A DNA stretch of 64,000 nucleotides from Solen grandis (GCA_021229015.1 CM037777.1:25849222-25913221); one strand, 5' to 3'; positions 33,405-45,549 are shown, numbered from the stretch's first letter. Numbers and translations: made by a program. Notes: generated by a model not told the origin, from the letters alone.

Positions 33405-33620
33405 AATAAGTGGTTTGATACCACACAAAGTCACATTATCCTAACACTAGGTCAGCCAGTCCTGGAACTCGCTTAAATGTGCTGGGGGCCAAGCGAAATG
33501 GGGATATACCAGTATGTACCATTATAACCACTGTGGTATGTCGTAACCCGAGGATCGAATCCACGACCCTGGTTACGGAACGGATGCTCTGCTCTAACCA
33601 CTCCGTCACTCAGTTGGACT
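33405..33620 (-). mobile_element. SINE family C, most complete copy
   Basis: Read on the minus strand: a tRNA-like head with AGTGGTTAGAGCAGAGC and TGGATTCGATCCTCGG (A and B boxes, 33545-33610), then TTTCGCTTGGCCCCCAGC, GTTCCAGGACTGGCTGACC and GATAATGTGACTTTGTGTGG (33405-33500). It defines the order of parts seen as fragments at 8985, 12270, 26560 and 34880. Confidence 0.6.
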
Positions 33621-34117
33621 GTTTGTCGTTGAAGTTGAAACAGTATTTTTTGTAGCTGTGATTAATTCGGCTGTGATTACTATTTTATTATTGTTTTCCG
33701 TGAACTTGAAATAATAGTTTTGAAAAACAAACTTGGTCAAGCCCAATGCTACGGTGGCATGGACGGTATTTTTCTTATATTGCGTGGCGACGAAATATAA
33801 AAAATATCTTCCGTGTCTGTTTTAAGCCACCGTACATTACAGAACATAAAAGTGTTCGTTTTATTTTATAACCGTGCTCTCCCACCAAACGTTTTCCTAG
33901 TGCACCGCAGCACGACGTTTTTAATTCGACGCTGTAAACATCGATTGCATTTTAGATATCGCATACCCTACACTAGATATAAGATTATGATTTATTTTGT
34001 CTAAAAAGTATTCTACATTGGTTACCGCGCATACTGGATTCTGAAATTATGTTAGATGTTTTTCAATTCGGCAATGATTGCCAAATCAAAGAAATACACA
34101 TATGCTTTATTGTATAC
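33621..34117. other. No gene seen
   Basis: Non-coding sequence. Short overlapping frames on both strands are not credible. Confidence 0.4.
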
Positions 34118-34345
34118 GCCCAGTGTAACGAAGTAAAGTGACCCCCATAGAATAATGACCCCCGGCCATAATTTTTCAGAAAAAGTGACCCCCTTTCTAT
34201 AAAATGATAACTTTGAAATAAATTACCCTCGATGATATCTATAAGATATTGACTCGGGTCATCCTTCTCCTGCATCGATATGTATCAGATATTGATCCCG
34301 GTCATTATTCTTCAGAAAATGTGACCACCCTTCATACGGAATTCC
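34118..34345. repeat. GTGACCCCC-type repeat
   Basis: AAGTGACCCCCATAGAATAA, TGACCCCCGGCCATAATTTT and AAAGTGACCCCCTTTCTATA, then a diverged second round with TATCGATGATATC-like steps (about 34225-34330). Internal repetition is clear; class unknown. Confidence 0.5.
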
Positions 34346-34387
34346 GTTAGGGCCATCTTCATATTCGCCTGTGTGTGAAAAAAATCT

Positions 34388-34632
34388 GAAACGCGAAAAC
34401 ACGAAAGTACGATGACGAAAACGCGAAAGTACGATGATGAAAACGCGACAGTACGATAACGAAAACGCGAAAACACGAAATTACGATGACGAAAACGCGA
34501 AATAATTTCGCGTTTTCATCATCGTAACTTCGCGCTTTCGTCATTGTGTTTTCGCGTTTTCGTCATCGAAATTTCGCGTTTTCGTGTGTTCGCGTTTTCG
34601 TCATCGTGTTTTCGCGTTTTCGTACTTTCGCC
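34388..34632. repeat. Large inverted repeat built of GAAAACGCGAAA units
   Basis: The left arm holds about five to six units like CGAAAACGCGAAAGTACGATG. At about 34507 the sequence turns round (CGCGAAATAATTTCGCG), and the right arm holds the inverse, TTTCGCGTTTTCGTCATCG-like units, to about 34632. It is a tandem array folded into a palindrome of roughly 245 bp, able to form a cruciform. Open frames across it on both strands are by-products of the repeat. Confidence 0.9.
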
Positions 34633-34879
34633 TTCCGGTATGCATGTGCAGTACCAGAACTAAGTAAGTCATTTTTCGGGGCTTTACCTAACAAAGAGTC
34701 TATCTTTACCGGTGTGATTATTTTATTCATTTTAAATAGGTTTCAGCGAAAAGCGTACTGATATTTAGTAATGGACACTTTTAAAAACGAAACTACCTCA
34801 GCGCTCACCAATTAAAGTACTCTCTTACCCGTTTTCTAATTTGAAACATACCAAAGCAGCTAAAGGGGTTCTTTATATC

Positions 34880-34985
34880 TTCCTTGTACCTAGCGCTCAG
34901 TAAACAAAGATAGCTGGTTGGCCCAGAGTCAGGTTCATGTAACTGGGTGTGGTTCCGGTTTCATGCCTCTTGTCTACGGCATGAT
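34880..34985 (+). mobile_element. SINE family C body fragment
   Basis: AGCTGGTTGGCCCAGAGTCA and CTGGGTGTGGTTCCGGTTTC, ending CATGCCTCTTGTCTA, the same end as at 12424-12439. Confidence 0.5.
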
Positions 34986-35340
34986 AGACAAGACCAAAAA
35001 TGTCTAAATTACAGACAACACGTCATGATTATTGGGCAACGAATTATGTGCTCGGTCATAACCGGAGACACGGATATTTTAATCGTGCGTCTTCGGCATT
35101 TTTTAGTTGTTATTAGTTTATTGTTGTTGTTCTTGTAGTAGTAGTTGTTGTTGTTGTTGTTTGCCGAAGGTAAGAGTCGTAGAGGACGTAAAAGACGCTT
35201 TAATTCAACTACTCAGCCACCAAGGAAGGCCCCTATCTCATTTGTGAACTTAGCATAATTAAACTTCATTTGTAACGGTTATATCGATTTCGCTCTTTTA
35301 AAATTAATTGGTGCCTAAAACAGTGTTGTTGTTTTTTTTG

Positions 35341-35341
<1 letters not shown>

Positions 35342-35384
<43 letters not shown>
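35342..35384. repeat. (AT)n microsatellite
   Basis: About 21 uninterrupted TA dinucleotides, directly beside the 3' end of the minus-strand SINE at 35388-35532. Confidence 0.95.
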
Positions 35385-35386
<2 letters not shown>

Positions 35387-35387
35387 A

Positions 35388-35532
35388 CAGGTGGGGGAAG
35401 ACCTCTGCTTACACTGATGCGCTGGACCTACCACAAGACCGCTGCATGGCTTCCTCACATTAAACCTACCGAAACTCGAACCAACAGCGGTGCGGGGCTA
35501 TGTGGTATTCTATCTGTGGCTATAACCACTAT
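35388..35532 (-). mobile_element. SINE family B with tRNA-like head
   Basis: Minus strand: TGGCATAGTGGTTATAGCC (A box), TTGGTTCGAGTTTCGG (B box), then GAGGAAGCCATGCAGCGGTC and AGGTCTTCCCCCACCTGTAG, matching the family B body at 24820-24920. This copy shows that family B is tRNA-derived. Confidence 0.65.
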
Positions 35533-37060
35533 GCCACATTTTCATTCCTCAAAACGACTTAATCTGCCATTGATTAAGGCATTAAAACAAATGTTTAATT
35601 AATACGAAAATTTTCCTTTTTTCAGAACTGACGTGCGTTCCCAAGTCATCATTTCTGTACTACATATCTATCTATTTTGTTCTATCAACTATATTATCAT
35701 TTTGATGCCACAATGTTAATCTGTTAGGTTCTAATTTACCGACATATTTTTTGAAAATGGCTTTTTCAATGTGGGCATACTTTTAACAGATCTATAACGC
35801 TTAATGTATTGTTATGTCATAAAATGGCAGTTGAAAGACATGTACAAATTACTCGTTGTACATTTCAAATTCAGTCTTCTCACTTAGGTATGCTTTTTTA
35901 CACGCTGTAGAAATATACATTACTATAATAATTGAATGCAAAATACGCCTCACTCCATGCAGCAGGTGATTTTATCAGTTTCAAATAACTCCCGAACAGC
36001 TACGTTTACATAAATTGCATGTTCGTCATTGTATTACTTGCAACATGTTTGCATGCTTGAGAAGATTATAATAATGTTTTACTTTTCGTTGATGTGAAGC
36101 AAATCGTCATAACTCTGATCACCCAGCAAGCTATATAGGGTATTATTGTATCTAAGGAAATGGCTGGGAAGGTCCAACCTGGATATATATTTTCCCAGGT
36201 AGTGATCAGTCTGCACTTTATAACTCTACCTTTGTTTTGCAGAGCAATCCTGCACCCGGACATGACAATATCCAGCCAATCTACTCTAGCTTTGAATGCA
36301 TGTATAGAGAACCTCAACCTGTAGCGTTTCATGGCTTGGTGCAAAAATAGTGTTACTTCAAATTAATAAAAATCCCTTACAATAGTTTGGCACTAAACTC
36401 AATTTGTAATTTTGCAAGGACATTGTTACATGTTGTATTCTTTAGGCGATGTTTACTGGATTGAAAGAAATGTTAAACCATTAATTTTGTTGAGAGTATT
36501 ACTGAGTAAAACGAACGAGATGAAAAATAAACATGATGATTTTGCAATATTCGAACCTAAAATTGCGATATTTAGCAATATATAAATCCTTAATTCAAAA
36601 CATATGCACAAGATGTGGACACTTCTTTTATTCATTTTCATATTTTGGGCTTTTGTGTTAGGTACCAACTCAACTTTTCAACAGATGTTTTAATTTCAAG
36701 TTTCCTTTCTTACTTATAATACATGTAGTAACCATAACCACTTAATCATATTAGCTTCACAAGGCTTCGGGACATACCCTTGTCGCTATGAGTTTTGAGT
36801 AAGCATTCCAATCTGTATGGTACATGTACTCGTTCAGGTCCTTGGTTCGAGTCTGATCTGGCTGCACATGTTTCTCATATGGTTACATTGGGCACTAAAC
36901 GTAGGGCTTGTACAGTATAGTTCTCAAGTATAATCACCCTTGGATTTGTCATGAACATATCAATTTGTTCTGTCCGGTGAATTTTGGACAAATCCAAAGA
37001 GGCGAGGGAGTATGTAATGGCCTATAAGTAACACTTTTAGTGTTATATTTGTGTAAAGGG
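35533..37060. other. No gene seen; weak tRNA-like fragment at 36835-36860
   Basis: AT-rich. CCTTGGTTCGAGTCTGATC near 36840 resembles a B box, but no other SINE part is clear. A 92-codon minus-strand frame at 36066-36344 has no recognisable domain. Confidence 0.4.
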
Positions 37061-37062
37061 TC

Positions 37063-37145
37063 TGGTAGCTCAGTTTGTATAGCACTTGCTCCGTAATAAA
37101 GGGGTCCCCACTCTAACCCCTAGGGTCCCCCAGTCGTGTGTGTAC
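37063..37145 (+). mobile_element. Decayed tRNA-like sequence
   Basis: GGTAGCTCAGTTTGTATAGC is a textbook A box, but the T-arm region (TCTAACCCCTAGGGTCCCCC) lacks a proper B box. It is therefore a SINE head or tRNA pseudogene and not a tRNA gene. Confidence 0.45.
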
Positions 37146-37504
37146 ATTTTACTCACCTTGTTACATTTGGCTAAAAATATGGGACGTTAGAGAAAAGTTC
37201 TTCTGTATATATCACACTTGAGTTTGGCAAGAACAAAGTAGTTTTTATACATGTATATTACTTGAGAAGGAATAAGCCTATGTCTGTGAAACTTGTTAGG
37301 GACATTGCCCACGGCCTGTATATTGTGACCTATGACTTTGAGGTAATAAAGTCAATTGTGATTGTGATAACGTGGTTGTGACGATATGCATATTTAAGCA
37401 AGAATTATTAAAAAATCATAAATTGAAATTTGTACGAATGCCGAGGCCTACGATGTGCAAAAAGTCCTAAAAAATTCAAGTGATTCCGTCAAAAAACATG
37501 GCAG

Positions 37505-38248
37505 TTATTCAAGCAGAAAGTCCTATTGGGTTTGTTATGTTTTTTTTATTATTATTCTTTGTCCTCCTTTTGAGGTTCAAATTAAAACAGGTTGCCAGTA
37601 AACCAGCAGCATGAAATTTTAACAGTAATCAGAGTGACTTTGGCCCTTTTGAATGCAACAATTTTCATCTTCGGATAAACGTCATTTGACGTCACAGTTC
37701 AAACATGCTACCAAATTTGTTTCGCGCTCTGCAGCCGTCAAAGTTGGGATGTAGATGTGTATACATTCTTGAATTTTCAAAATTCCAAAAGTTCGAGATT
37801 TTATGTCAAAATCGAGATTCGAACTTAGGTCACAAATATATAATTTCGTGTTACAAAGGCACCTGATGAGTTAGAAGCTTGAAAATTGGATAGCCTATGT
37901 ATCCTGAGGTCTTCTTTGTATAATTTGACATCTGACGTCGTGTGACGGCATTTGACGTCACACGGTGATAAGAAATTTTGCTTTCGAAATTAGTGGCTCT
38001 TGGGACCTGCAGGCTTGATTTTTTGACAGATTGGCATGTTACTTTCAATAAATGTGCAACCGCGTGTCCCACCGTGCATGGTACCTCCGTTTTCGGAAAA
38101 TCGCAAAGATCAAGGTCATATGTCGGTTTTAGGTGTTTTTATTCGGCCATCAGTATCTCAAAAACGAAAAATATTCTAGCTAGACACTATGAGTAAATTT
38201 TCTAGTGCTTTGAAAGGCCTCTCATGTGATATTTAGTTTTTGAAGATC
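37505..38248 (+). mobile_element. CRE-repeat element, second copy (cut by gap)
   Basis: AAGCAGAAAGTCCTATTGGG matches the hairpin repeats at 29538-29690, then the body aligns with 31840-32580 in direct orientation. TGACGTCA occurs at 37687-37694 and 37953-37960. The tandem array is absent, so array length differs between copies. The copy runs into the N gap. Confidence 0.7.
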
Positions 38249-38348
38249 NNNNNNNNNNNNNNNNNNNNNNNNNNNNNNNNNNNNNNNNNNNNNNNNNNNN
38301 NNNNNNNNNNNNNNNNNNNNNNNNNNNNNNNNNNNNNNNNNNNNNNNN
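38249..38348. other. Assembly gap (100 N)
   Basis: Exactly 100 N. Its left flank is a dispersed repeat, a plausible cause of the break. Confidence 0.95.
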
Positions 38349-38615
38349 CCAATATACAAAATAAACATATGATTATTTCAGGGTTGAAATATAAATTTTA
38401 TGAGTGGAATTTTGTCTGCTGTGTAAAAAGAAGGAAAAAATGAAGAGAGAGAGAGAGATAAATCTAATCTACATGTATATTTATCATAATGATAAAGCAA
38501 AATAAACTAGTAGGTACGATTAGATCCAAAAGATTTTCAAGAAGAACCTTAGAGGTCTATGCATGTTTTTTTAAATCATAAATGTCACATTGATTGACAC
38601 ATAATTATATATGTT

Positions 38616-38777
38616 GCCCGTCTCGAGCTGCGCTCGCTATAAACAAAGCAGACGAATGGTTTTGACAAGGGCAAGGTCGCACGAGTAACCAGACTTTGCA
38701 ACGTCATTGGAATATGCGTATCTTCTTTTTACTGTAACATAAAATGTTTTTGTTAGGAAACTTTCAGTGCGTTTATC

Positions 38778-38823
<46 letters not shown>

Positions 38824-39116
38824 GTAATGTCAAAGTCAATATTTCACCAATCATAGGCACGTAAATTCGTAAACCTGATATCTTTTCTGTCACGCATTAC
38901 CCAGAAGGCCTTTGCTTTGCAAGAGTTGTCTGTTCTTTTACTTACCACTAAGTTGAATTTATCGAGGGAGATAATCCATGCATGTACGATTTCTCCAGTG
39001 GTAACCATTCAAGATGGCGACTGACGAAAGTTTTCAAAGCGTTAGTATTTGAACAAAAAAATACAACTACGCGTTACCGCTTCGCGAGAAGGCCCGTCTC
39101 GAGCTGCGCTCGCTAT
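38616..39116. repeat. Segment between 25-bp direct repeats
   Basis: GCCCGTCTCGAGCTGCGCTC plus GCTAT occurs identically at 38616-38640 and 39092-39116, bounding about 450 bp with a TA microsatellite (38780-38821). Identical direct repeats could be remnants of a tandem repeat, a deletion product or ends of an unknown element. No coding sequence lies between them. Confidence 0.6.
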
Positions 39117-39439
39117 TATGTAATTCATATTTGACAATCTAATGACTAGATAAATGGTTACAAATTTTAGAAAAGTATAAAAAATCATTTTTGTAATACA
39201 ATGGAAGGAAAATGGTAGTTGCTAATGACCTATATATAATCAAAGACTATAATTAATAGATGACAGCTTATATATCGTCGAAATAGATCTACTTCATTAA
39301 ACTAAATGGCATTAATGATAACATGATTAACATTTTGTAACAGTTGTGAATTTATGATTGATTCCTTCAACAAAAATATTGGTAAAATTTAATAAAGTTT
39401 AATTCACATATATATAGGCAGTTTGATAACTTGTTATTA

Positions 39440-39800
39440 AAATGTAAGTCCCATTGTACGGAAAAACGCTTTAAATTTTTTCGTTTGCGCAACTTCGGGA
39501 AAATTTGTTACATATAGAATATGGTATTCCCGAAGCAGGTGCTTGCTGTACCAAGTGACATGTTCCGTAACAGGGCATCTTCACAAGTTCCGGGTAGCGA
39601 ATATGTACTTTTTAGCCCGTGAAATAAGCGCATGCGCGAAGAATGAATCTGATAATTCATGTGACGGCACACGGAAAAAGAAAATCTTAATATATGTTTC
39701 ATCATTCTAAACACAGAATCAATGCCGTTCGTAACGGAGAGAGAAAGACTGACCATGCGCCTGTAGATGGGTATCGATAGACACAATACACACAAATAAT
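39440..39800. repeat. Dispersed repeat D, copy 2
   Basis: Direct-orientation partner of 26850-27250. The two share TATTCCCGAAGCAGGTGCTT (39522 on, with small differences), GCGCATGCGCGAA (39630-39642) and GCGCCTGTAGATGGGTAT (39758-39775). Confidence 0.7.
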
Positions 39801-40070
39801 TAAACATTTAATTCTTAGCCAATGACCATCTGAGAATGAGCTGCTTATCAATTGAAATTCAGTTAACAGTGGGGAATTTTAAATTTTTTTTAACAAAAGT
39901 GTTCTCATTTGAGTACAATCTAAAATACTGACGAAGATTCCTGATGATGTCAGGTAGTTAAACATTCGAACCGCATTTCCAGGGTCCGGCGAGCCAGTCC
40001 TTGCCACGACACATTACCATCGCTGATTAATAAAACTTACCATAATGTTGAAATATGTAATGCAATAACT

Positions 40071-40095
40071 CTCTCTCTCTCTCTTTCTCTCTCTT
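40071..40095. repeat. (CT)n microsatellite
   Basis: A short CT-rich run with one interruption. Confidence 0.8.
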
Positions 40096-40172
40096 TACAT
40101 AAGAAAAATATATTTGATAACACAGAGACAGTAAGCTCATATATGAATCCACTCAAATATCAGGGATTTTGG

Positions 40173-41492
40173 TAGGGATTGATATCGTAAAACTTTTCGT
40201 ATCGCGATATATCGCGATGTTCTCCAAGCATATCGCGATACTTATCACGATATTTTATGACTATAAATATATCTGTTTTAATTAAAATGCATGATTTTTT
40301 TTCTCACGAAATTAAGGTTGAAAATGAAAAAAAAATATGTGAGAAGCTTTAAATGTTTTAATGTCTGTGAATTTAATGTCTGTGAATGGTTTATATAAAA
40401 TACATGTTAATGTGAATGTAGTGGACAATTTAACATTCTGGCAATCTATTTGATTTTGTAGAAGGAATGCATAAATGTCATGAATAGACTGATAATGTAT
40501 GTTTGTTATCATCCATAATTATGTTTCAAGGTTAAAACATTAAGATTTGCATTGTTTTATTTTCTTTTATCATATCGCTGACTTTAACACTTACTCAGCC
40601 CCTCACCGCGTGGGTTCGAATCCCGGCTGGGTCATTCGGATTTTCATGTGGGGAAGCCTTCCAGCTGGCTTGCGGTAGGTCGGTGGTTCTACCCGGATGC
40701 CTCCGTGCATTCGGGGTCTTCCTCCACCTGTAATTAGCTGGACCTCGCTATATGACTGAAATACTGTCGAAGCGACGGTACACTCAAATAGTCAAATCAA
40801 GTCAAGTTCTTTTATCATAACTAGATACGGTATGCTTCAATATTTACAGCGACCTTGCACAAAATGCATGCTTGCCGTGAGTGCAATTGCGGACGACAAT
40901 GTCCAAATGCGGATGATGTCGGTGAGTGTGACTTGTTATATCTGAATGTCTTTTCGCTGACAAATATGCCATAGAATCGCTTTTTTATTGCATTTTATTT
41001 CCCTCTATAATATCATTTTTTTTATTCTTCTGGGTCCCAGAATTTCACAATACGACCGATCTCGTCCATTCTGTTTTATAAATAAACCGGATGATACAGT
41101 ATATTAGGATAACGAGCAATAAAAGGTGGATTGCGATCACAAATGCAGATGCATTTTTTTTATAGATGTAATTAAAGAATCTCTCCATGTATCACATATT
41201 ACGCAAATGATGTTTATCTACTCTCGCAGTTGACATACACCCAGATCGGCGAATATGATTCTGCTTAAAAACCCGTAATGTGATCTTAATCCAGATTACA
41301 CAAATGAAGTTCTAAGTGTGAGTGTTTGTATTTAAAAAGATAAATTGATGGCAAATAGAAAGAATTAATGACGTTATATAGGAAAAAAAAGCAAGTGCAT
41401 GAAATATCGGGTTTGCCCCAACAATGTATCGATACTATCGTACCTGGCCAGAACCGCGATATGCCGATATATCGGTAATACGCGCATCCCTA
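40173..41492. mobile_element. hAT-like non-autonomous element
   Basis: It begins TAGGGATTGATATCG and ends CGCGCATCCCTA, inverse termini of the TAGGGnT type usual for hAT elements. The flanking octamers GATTTTGG (40165-40172) and TATTCTGG (41493-41500) match at six of eight positions, consistent with a decayed 8-bp target duplication. Subterminal ATATCGCGATATATCGCGAT steps occur near both ends. No transposase is encoded in its 1,320 bp. A SINE is nested inside. Confidence 0.6.
40574..40800 (+). mobile_element. SINE family B nested in the hAT-like element
   Basis: CACTTACTCAGCCCCTCACC, then the B box GGGTTCGAATCCCGG (40612-40626), the body GGAAGCCTTCCAGCTGGCTT and the 3' end GAAGCGACGGTACACTCAAA, followed by a short TCAAATCAAGTCAAG tail. 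Its position dates it after the host element. Confidence 0.8.
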
Positions 41493-44400
41493 TATTCTGG
41501 GAGAAGGAACACCGCCTCCGACCTCGAGTATATCCTCTAAAATATGACATTTTTGCCTTCTAAAACTTTTCTAATCATTCCTATAAACTAAAATAATTCA
41601 AATTGATGCAATAGGTCAGTCTAGCACAAGGGTTTTACTATGTATATATGTTTTATTGCATTGCAGTTATAACTGAAATTAAAAGGAAGTTGTTTAAAAG
41701 ATTAAACGTTTATATTTCCCCTGGCATGGCTTATTTTCATTTCTCTTCAATGCATCCTTCTGGAGGTGGTTGACCATAGCTACGTGATTGACCATTGCCG
41801 GAATTGCACTTTCCCAAACTACTGGTTTTGTCTTGGACTTCACAACAATAAACAATGAAAACATCCAGTCTTTATTCAGCTATCAATTAGGTCTCGTATA
41901 CATGGGCTATCAGATCTGGATTTAACAGGAAAATCGAATAAAATTTCCGTTTTCTTTATGTATGCATTTCTTTCGTTGTTTTAGAATCATTTTATTTATA
42001 TAGGTAACTCAATTTCTAGCGTTTCATAAGCAATATAAATGCCATTTAGTTGTTGTTGGACGGAAAAGTAAATAATATGACAGGAGCCCAATAATAAATT
42101 ACAAATGCTTTGCAAGGGAATAGTATAAATTCTCTGTTGTTTAGTTACCATTTTAATTAGTAATGGCTGTACCCGTTACTTTCTGATGGAAAAAGGAATT
42201 TATCTTGGTTGAATACATAGAAATATCGGAGATTTCTGGACAAGAAAAAGTCAAGTAAGACTGAACGCATATCTTTCATTCCTTTATTTTCATGCTTTTA
42301 ATAATGTAACATTTTTTTGAAATTTATCTAAATATATATCTCCATTTTCCATAACAGTTTATTAACGAATCAAAATATTGCTATCACTATTAAGTTAACT
42401 TAATTTTATATTAAAAAAAGACCAGACATTTCAAAAACTCAGAAAGGAAAAGATACTCGTATATGCATAAAAATAGCAGTGATCTCTCTTATAATAAGTC
42501 TTCATGTTCATATGAAAATATAAAATTATATGCAATGATTTTATGTTGTAACTATAAACCCTTCTAAATATTGATTTTTAATGAAAGCAATACAATACTT
42601 ATCGACAAATGCATTTGATAATTTTAATTTTTAAATTCTATATTCTTGCTAGAAAAAGTTTTGACATTTACACGAATCATAGAAACACTTCATCCTTTAA
42701 AATTTAGGTTGTCTGATGAAATTTCAATTTACCAACAGATGTGTCGCTGGATTCCGAAACCTGGATGATAAATATAATCTCTAACACTTAGTATAATGAA
42801 ATTTACTATTGTACTATTGCTCTGTGGATAAACTAACAGAAAAAAAAACTTCTGAAAGTCAAAATAAAGACATTTATAAGAGGTCATGTGATTTTTAAAA
42901 TAATAATATCAGTTTGATAGACCGAAAACAAAATATGGTAATGAACCTACTTCAAAAGAAACAAACATTGATATTTTTGTCAAGTAAAAAAGATACTTCT
43001 TGTTTCGAGCTATTCAGTCTTTTAATTAAATAATTAGAATAAAATAATAATAGTTTTACCAGATGAATTCGCCAATTCTAAATCCTGTCTGCTTGTCTAC
43101 CTTTAAGTATATTTGAATACATAACTGTTAGCTTATCACATTAGGTGGGGATCTTAACGTGCGTTAACAAATAGTTATGTATACCCACCACACTATGACG
43201 AAAATGTTAATATTCTAACTGAAACACTAAACATCACACATGAAAATGAGCTTCTAAATTAATATATTTAACATTTAACAACCTTGCAGCGAAGACGACA
43301 GTAAGTGAGATGCTAAAATGTATCACTTTAAGGCAATTCCTACAGTTTCAGATAAAGCTAATTTGACTCACACAACCTTAAAATTCACATTCAATAGTGA
43401 TATATATTGCATGGCTTTCACGAGATGCGCTTGATTAATGCACAATATACATGAGTGCGCGCATGCGCACTAATGTATGTGGGCGGGTTAATCAAGATCA
43501 CGAGCTCTGAAGACTTTCCCAAATGTTGGAAATCCTGTACATCTGAGAATGTGTAGAGAGCAATTTTCCGCTTTTTGGCAAAATATGCTACCTGTGACAG
43601 CTTAAAATGATGTTACATACCACACCGTTTGTCCACATTGCTAATTCATCACTTCTTTTTTGTCTTAATATAGAAAATAACGAAATGATTTGAAAAAAAC
43701 AAAACAAAAACACAGTGGAGAATTTTTTTAAAAAAAACCCACACTACTTTTATTAAAAATAGTTAAAAGTTCTTGCTGTATTATAAAACGGGGTTCATTT
43801 AATCTGAATATACAGACACCATGGTCTGCGTTAAGACAGCGGATTCAATTTAACTGGGCAATAATCCATTCGATGTAATGCCATTTTGAAAAAAAAAAAA
43901 AACAAAAAAAAAAAACAAAAAAAAACGAACCTATAAATCACACCAGTTCGGGTCTTTAGAACATGTTATCTCATGTAGGTAACATGGGTTGGAATACATG
44001 GGTGATAAATTATTTTGAAGCCATGTAGGTTTTCACATTGTATCTCTATCTTTATCTATTCGTGTCACGGGCACCTGGGCCATCAATAGACAGAAAATGA
44101 TCATTTACAGACCCTTGTTATCAGTTCTACCTCGCTCACACGTTAAGTGTTGAAAACACGATTTTATCATTTGATGACACACCAATCGAATCACAAAAAT
44201 AATTATTATACATGGCATTTAAAAGGATGAAAGAGTACTGACACGTCATAAATTTTTTTCAACATATCACCATACATGTTTTCATAAATATCAAAACTAC
44301 AACCCTGTATGCTATATCTAGCACAGGTATAATATTGCAATATTGTAACACGGTAGACCACGAGACGTTAATGTCAAACCAGCAGTTATGGGCATATCTA

Positions 44401-45549
44401 TAGTTCTTATCATCCTGAGTGGATGTGGATGGTAAATTGGATTGCATTTTACAAAACCAGCAACTCCAGTTTAGAAAAACAAAACTAATTTTTAACGTGA
44501 GTGGTTATGAAGGCAATGATTGTATTAACATGTGATGAACTATGCATTTTCTCTAACGAATGTATATGCATATAAACTGTGTTTAATGTTTTATATCAAA
44601 ATGTCTATATTGTAAATTCCCATTCTACTGATTCAGTTAGAACATAAATAAAAAACATATTTAAGAGTTTCAGAAATGATGAGTTGATAACTCAAGAAAT
44701 CAACGTATTTTAGAAAAGAAGTAGAAAAAGATTTACGACCGACTGATAGTTACCAGTTTTAATTATACCTTAATTTCCCATTTTTTTAATATTTTCTTTA
44801 TCTTTTTGGAATCACCAATTGGTAATCCTTTTATTTTCTAAAATAACACAATGAATAACATACTTATACATTAAAAGAAGAAACAGAAAATTGACATAAT
44901 GTTAATTATATAATATAGGCATTGGGAATATATATTATTTAATATGCTTCTTTTTGAGTGAAGTCTTTAACTGAATTAACAATTGCCTTTAAATTCCATT
45001 AAGAATTTATTCAAAAATGAAAAGTTGACTCCTTTTTTTATATAGACTTTGAATTGCCAAAAAGATCATAATATAGTATAGAAATTATTTTAGTATACTT
45101 TTGTCTTCTTTCAGAGAGAAAGTAGGACTTATAAATGCAGAATCCAATTTGACTTAATTCCAGATTATTTATGAGTTATTATATTACATGTTTTAAACGT
45201 TACATTTATATTTGACCAAAAGTGAGTAAGATATGGGCAATTTATCAAAAGTGGTTATAATCTTCTACTTGATGACAATGATTACAGATGGTAATGGTTA
45301 ATTTGCACACTATGTAGGGGTGAAAACTAAGTGTCATCTGAAGGAATCGTATCGAGAAAACAATTATATTTGGTGGTCACAAGATAAATCGAGAGTCCGA
45401 CAGTACTGTGCGGCTATCTGGATAACTGCATGGTTTTGTATCAGCTATTGCATGGGCGGGGAAACTCCACCCCCTATAAAGTGTGCGGTATCTAATTTAT
45501 GACCCAGGTCGTGTTACAATATACATGTATATATAATTTTCAAGGCATT
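41493..45549. other. Gene-poor AT-rich region
   Basis: About 4 kb with stop codons in all frames. A-rich runs lie at 43889-43926. The only clear structure is the palindrome at 43430-43496. A 62-codon minus-strand frame at 44259-44447 and a 60-codon plus-strand frame at 45320-45502 have no recognisable motif. It could be intron or intergenic. Confidence 0.5.
43430..43496. repeat. 67-bp imperfect palindrome with NRF-1-like core
   Basis: CTTGATTAA (43430-43438) and TTAATCAAG (43488-43496) are inverse ends. Near the centre AGTGCGCGCATGCGCACT forms an inner palindrome containing CGCGCATGCGCA (43458-43469), a full match to the NRF-1 consensus. It stands alone in an AT-rich desert. Confidence 0.6.

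Noticed and set aside
34359..34761. Frames rich in FRVFVIV / FRHRNFAF repeats
   Set aside because: They are translations of the GAAAACGCGAAA inverted repeat, open on both strands by repetition.
36066..36344. 92-codon minus-strand open frame
   Set aside because: Composition is unremarkable and no domain or conserved copy is seen; a frame of this length is expected by chance over 64 kb.
37063..37145. tRNA gene on the plus strand
   Set aside because: The A box is good but no proper T arm or acceptor stem follows.
38616..39116. LTR or solo-LTR retrotransposon
   Set aside because: The direct repeats are only 25 bp, without TG...CA ends, primer-binding site or coding sequence.
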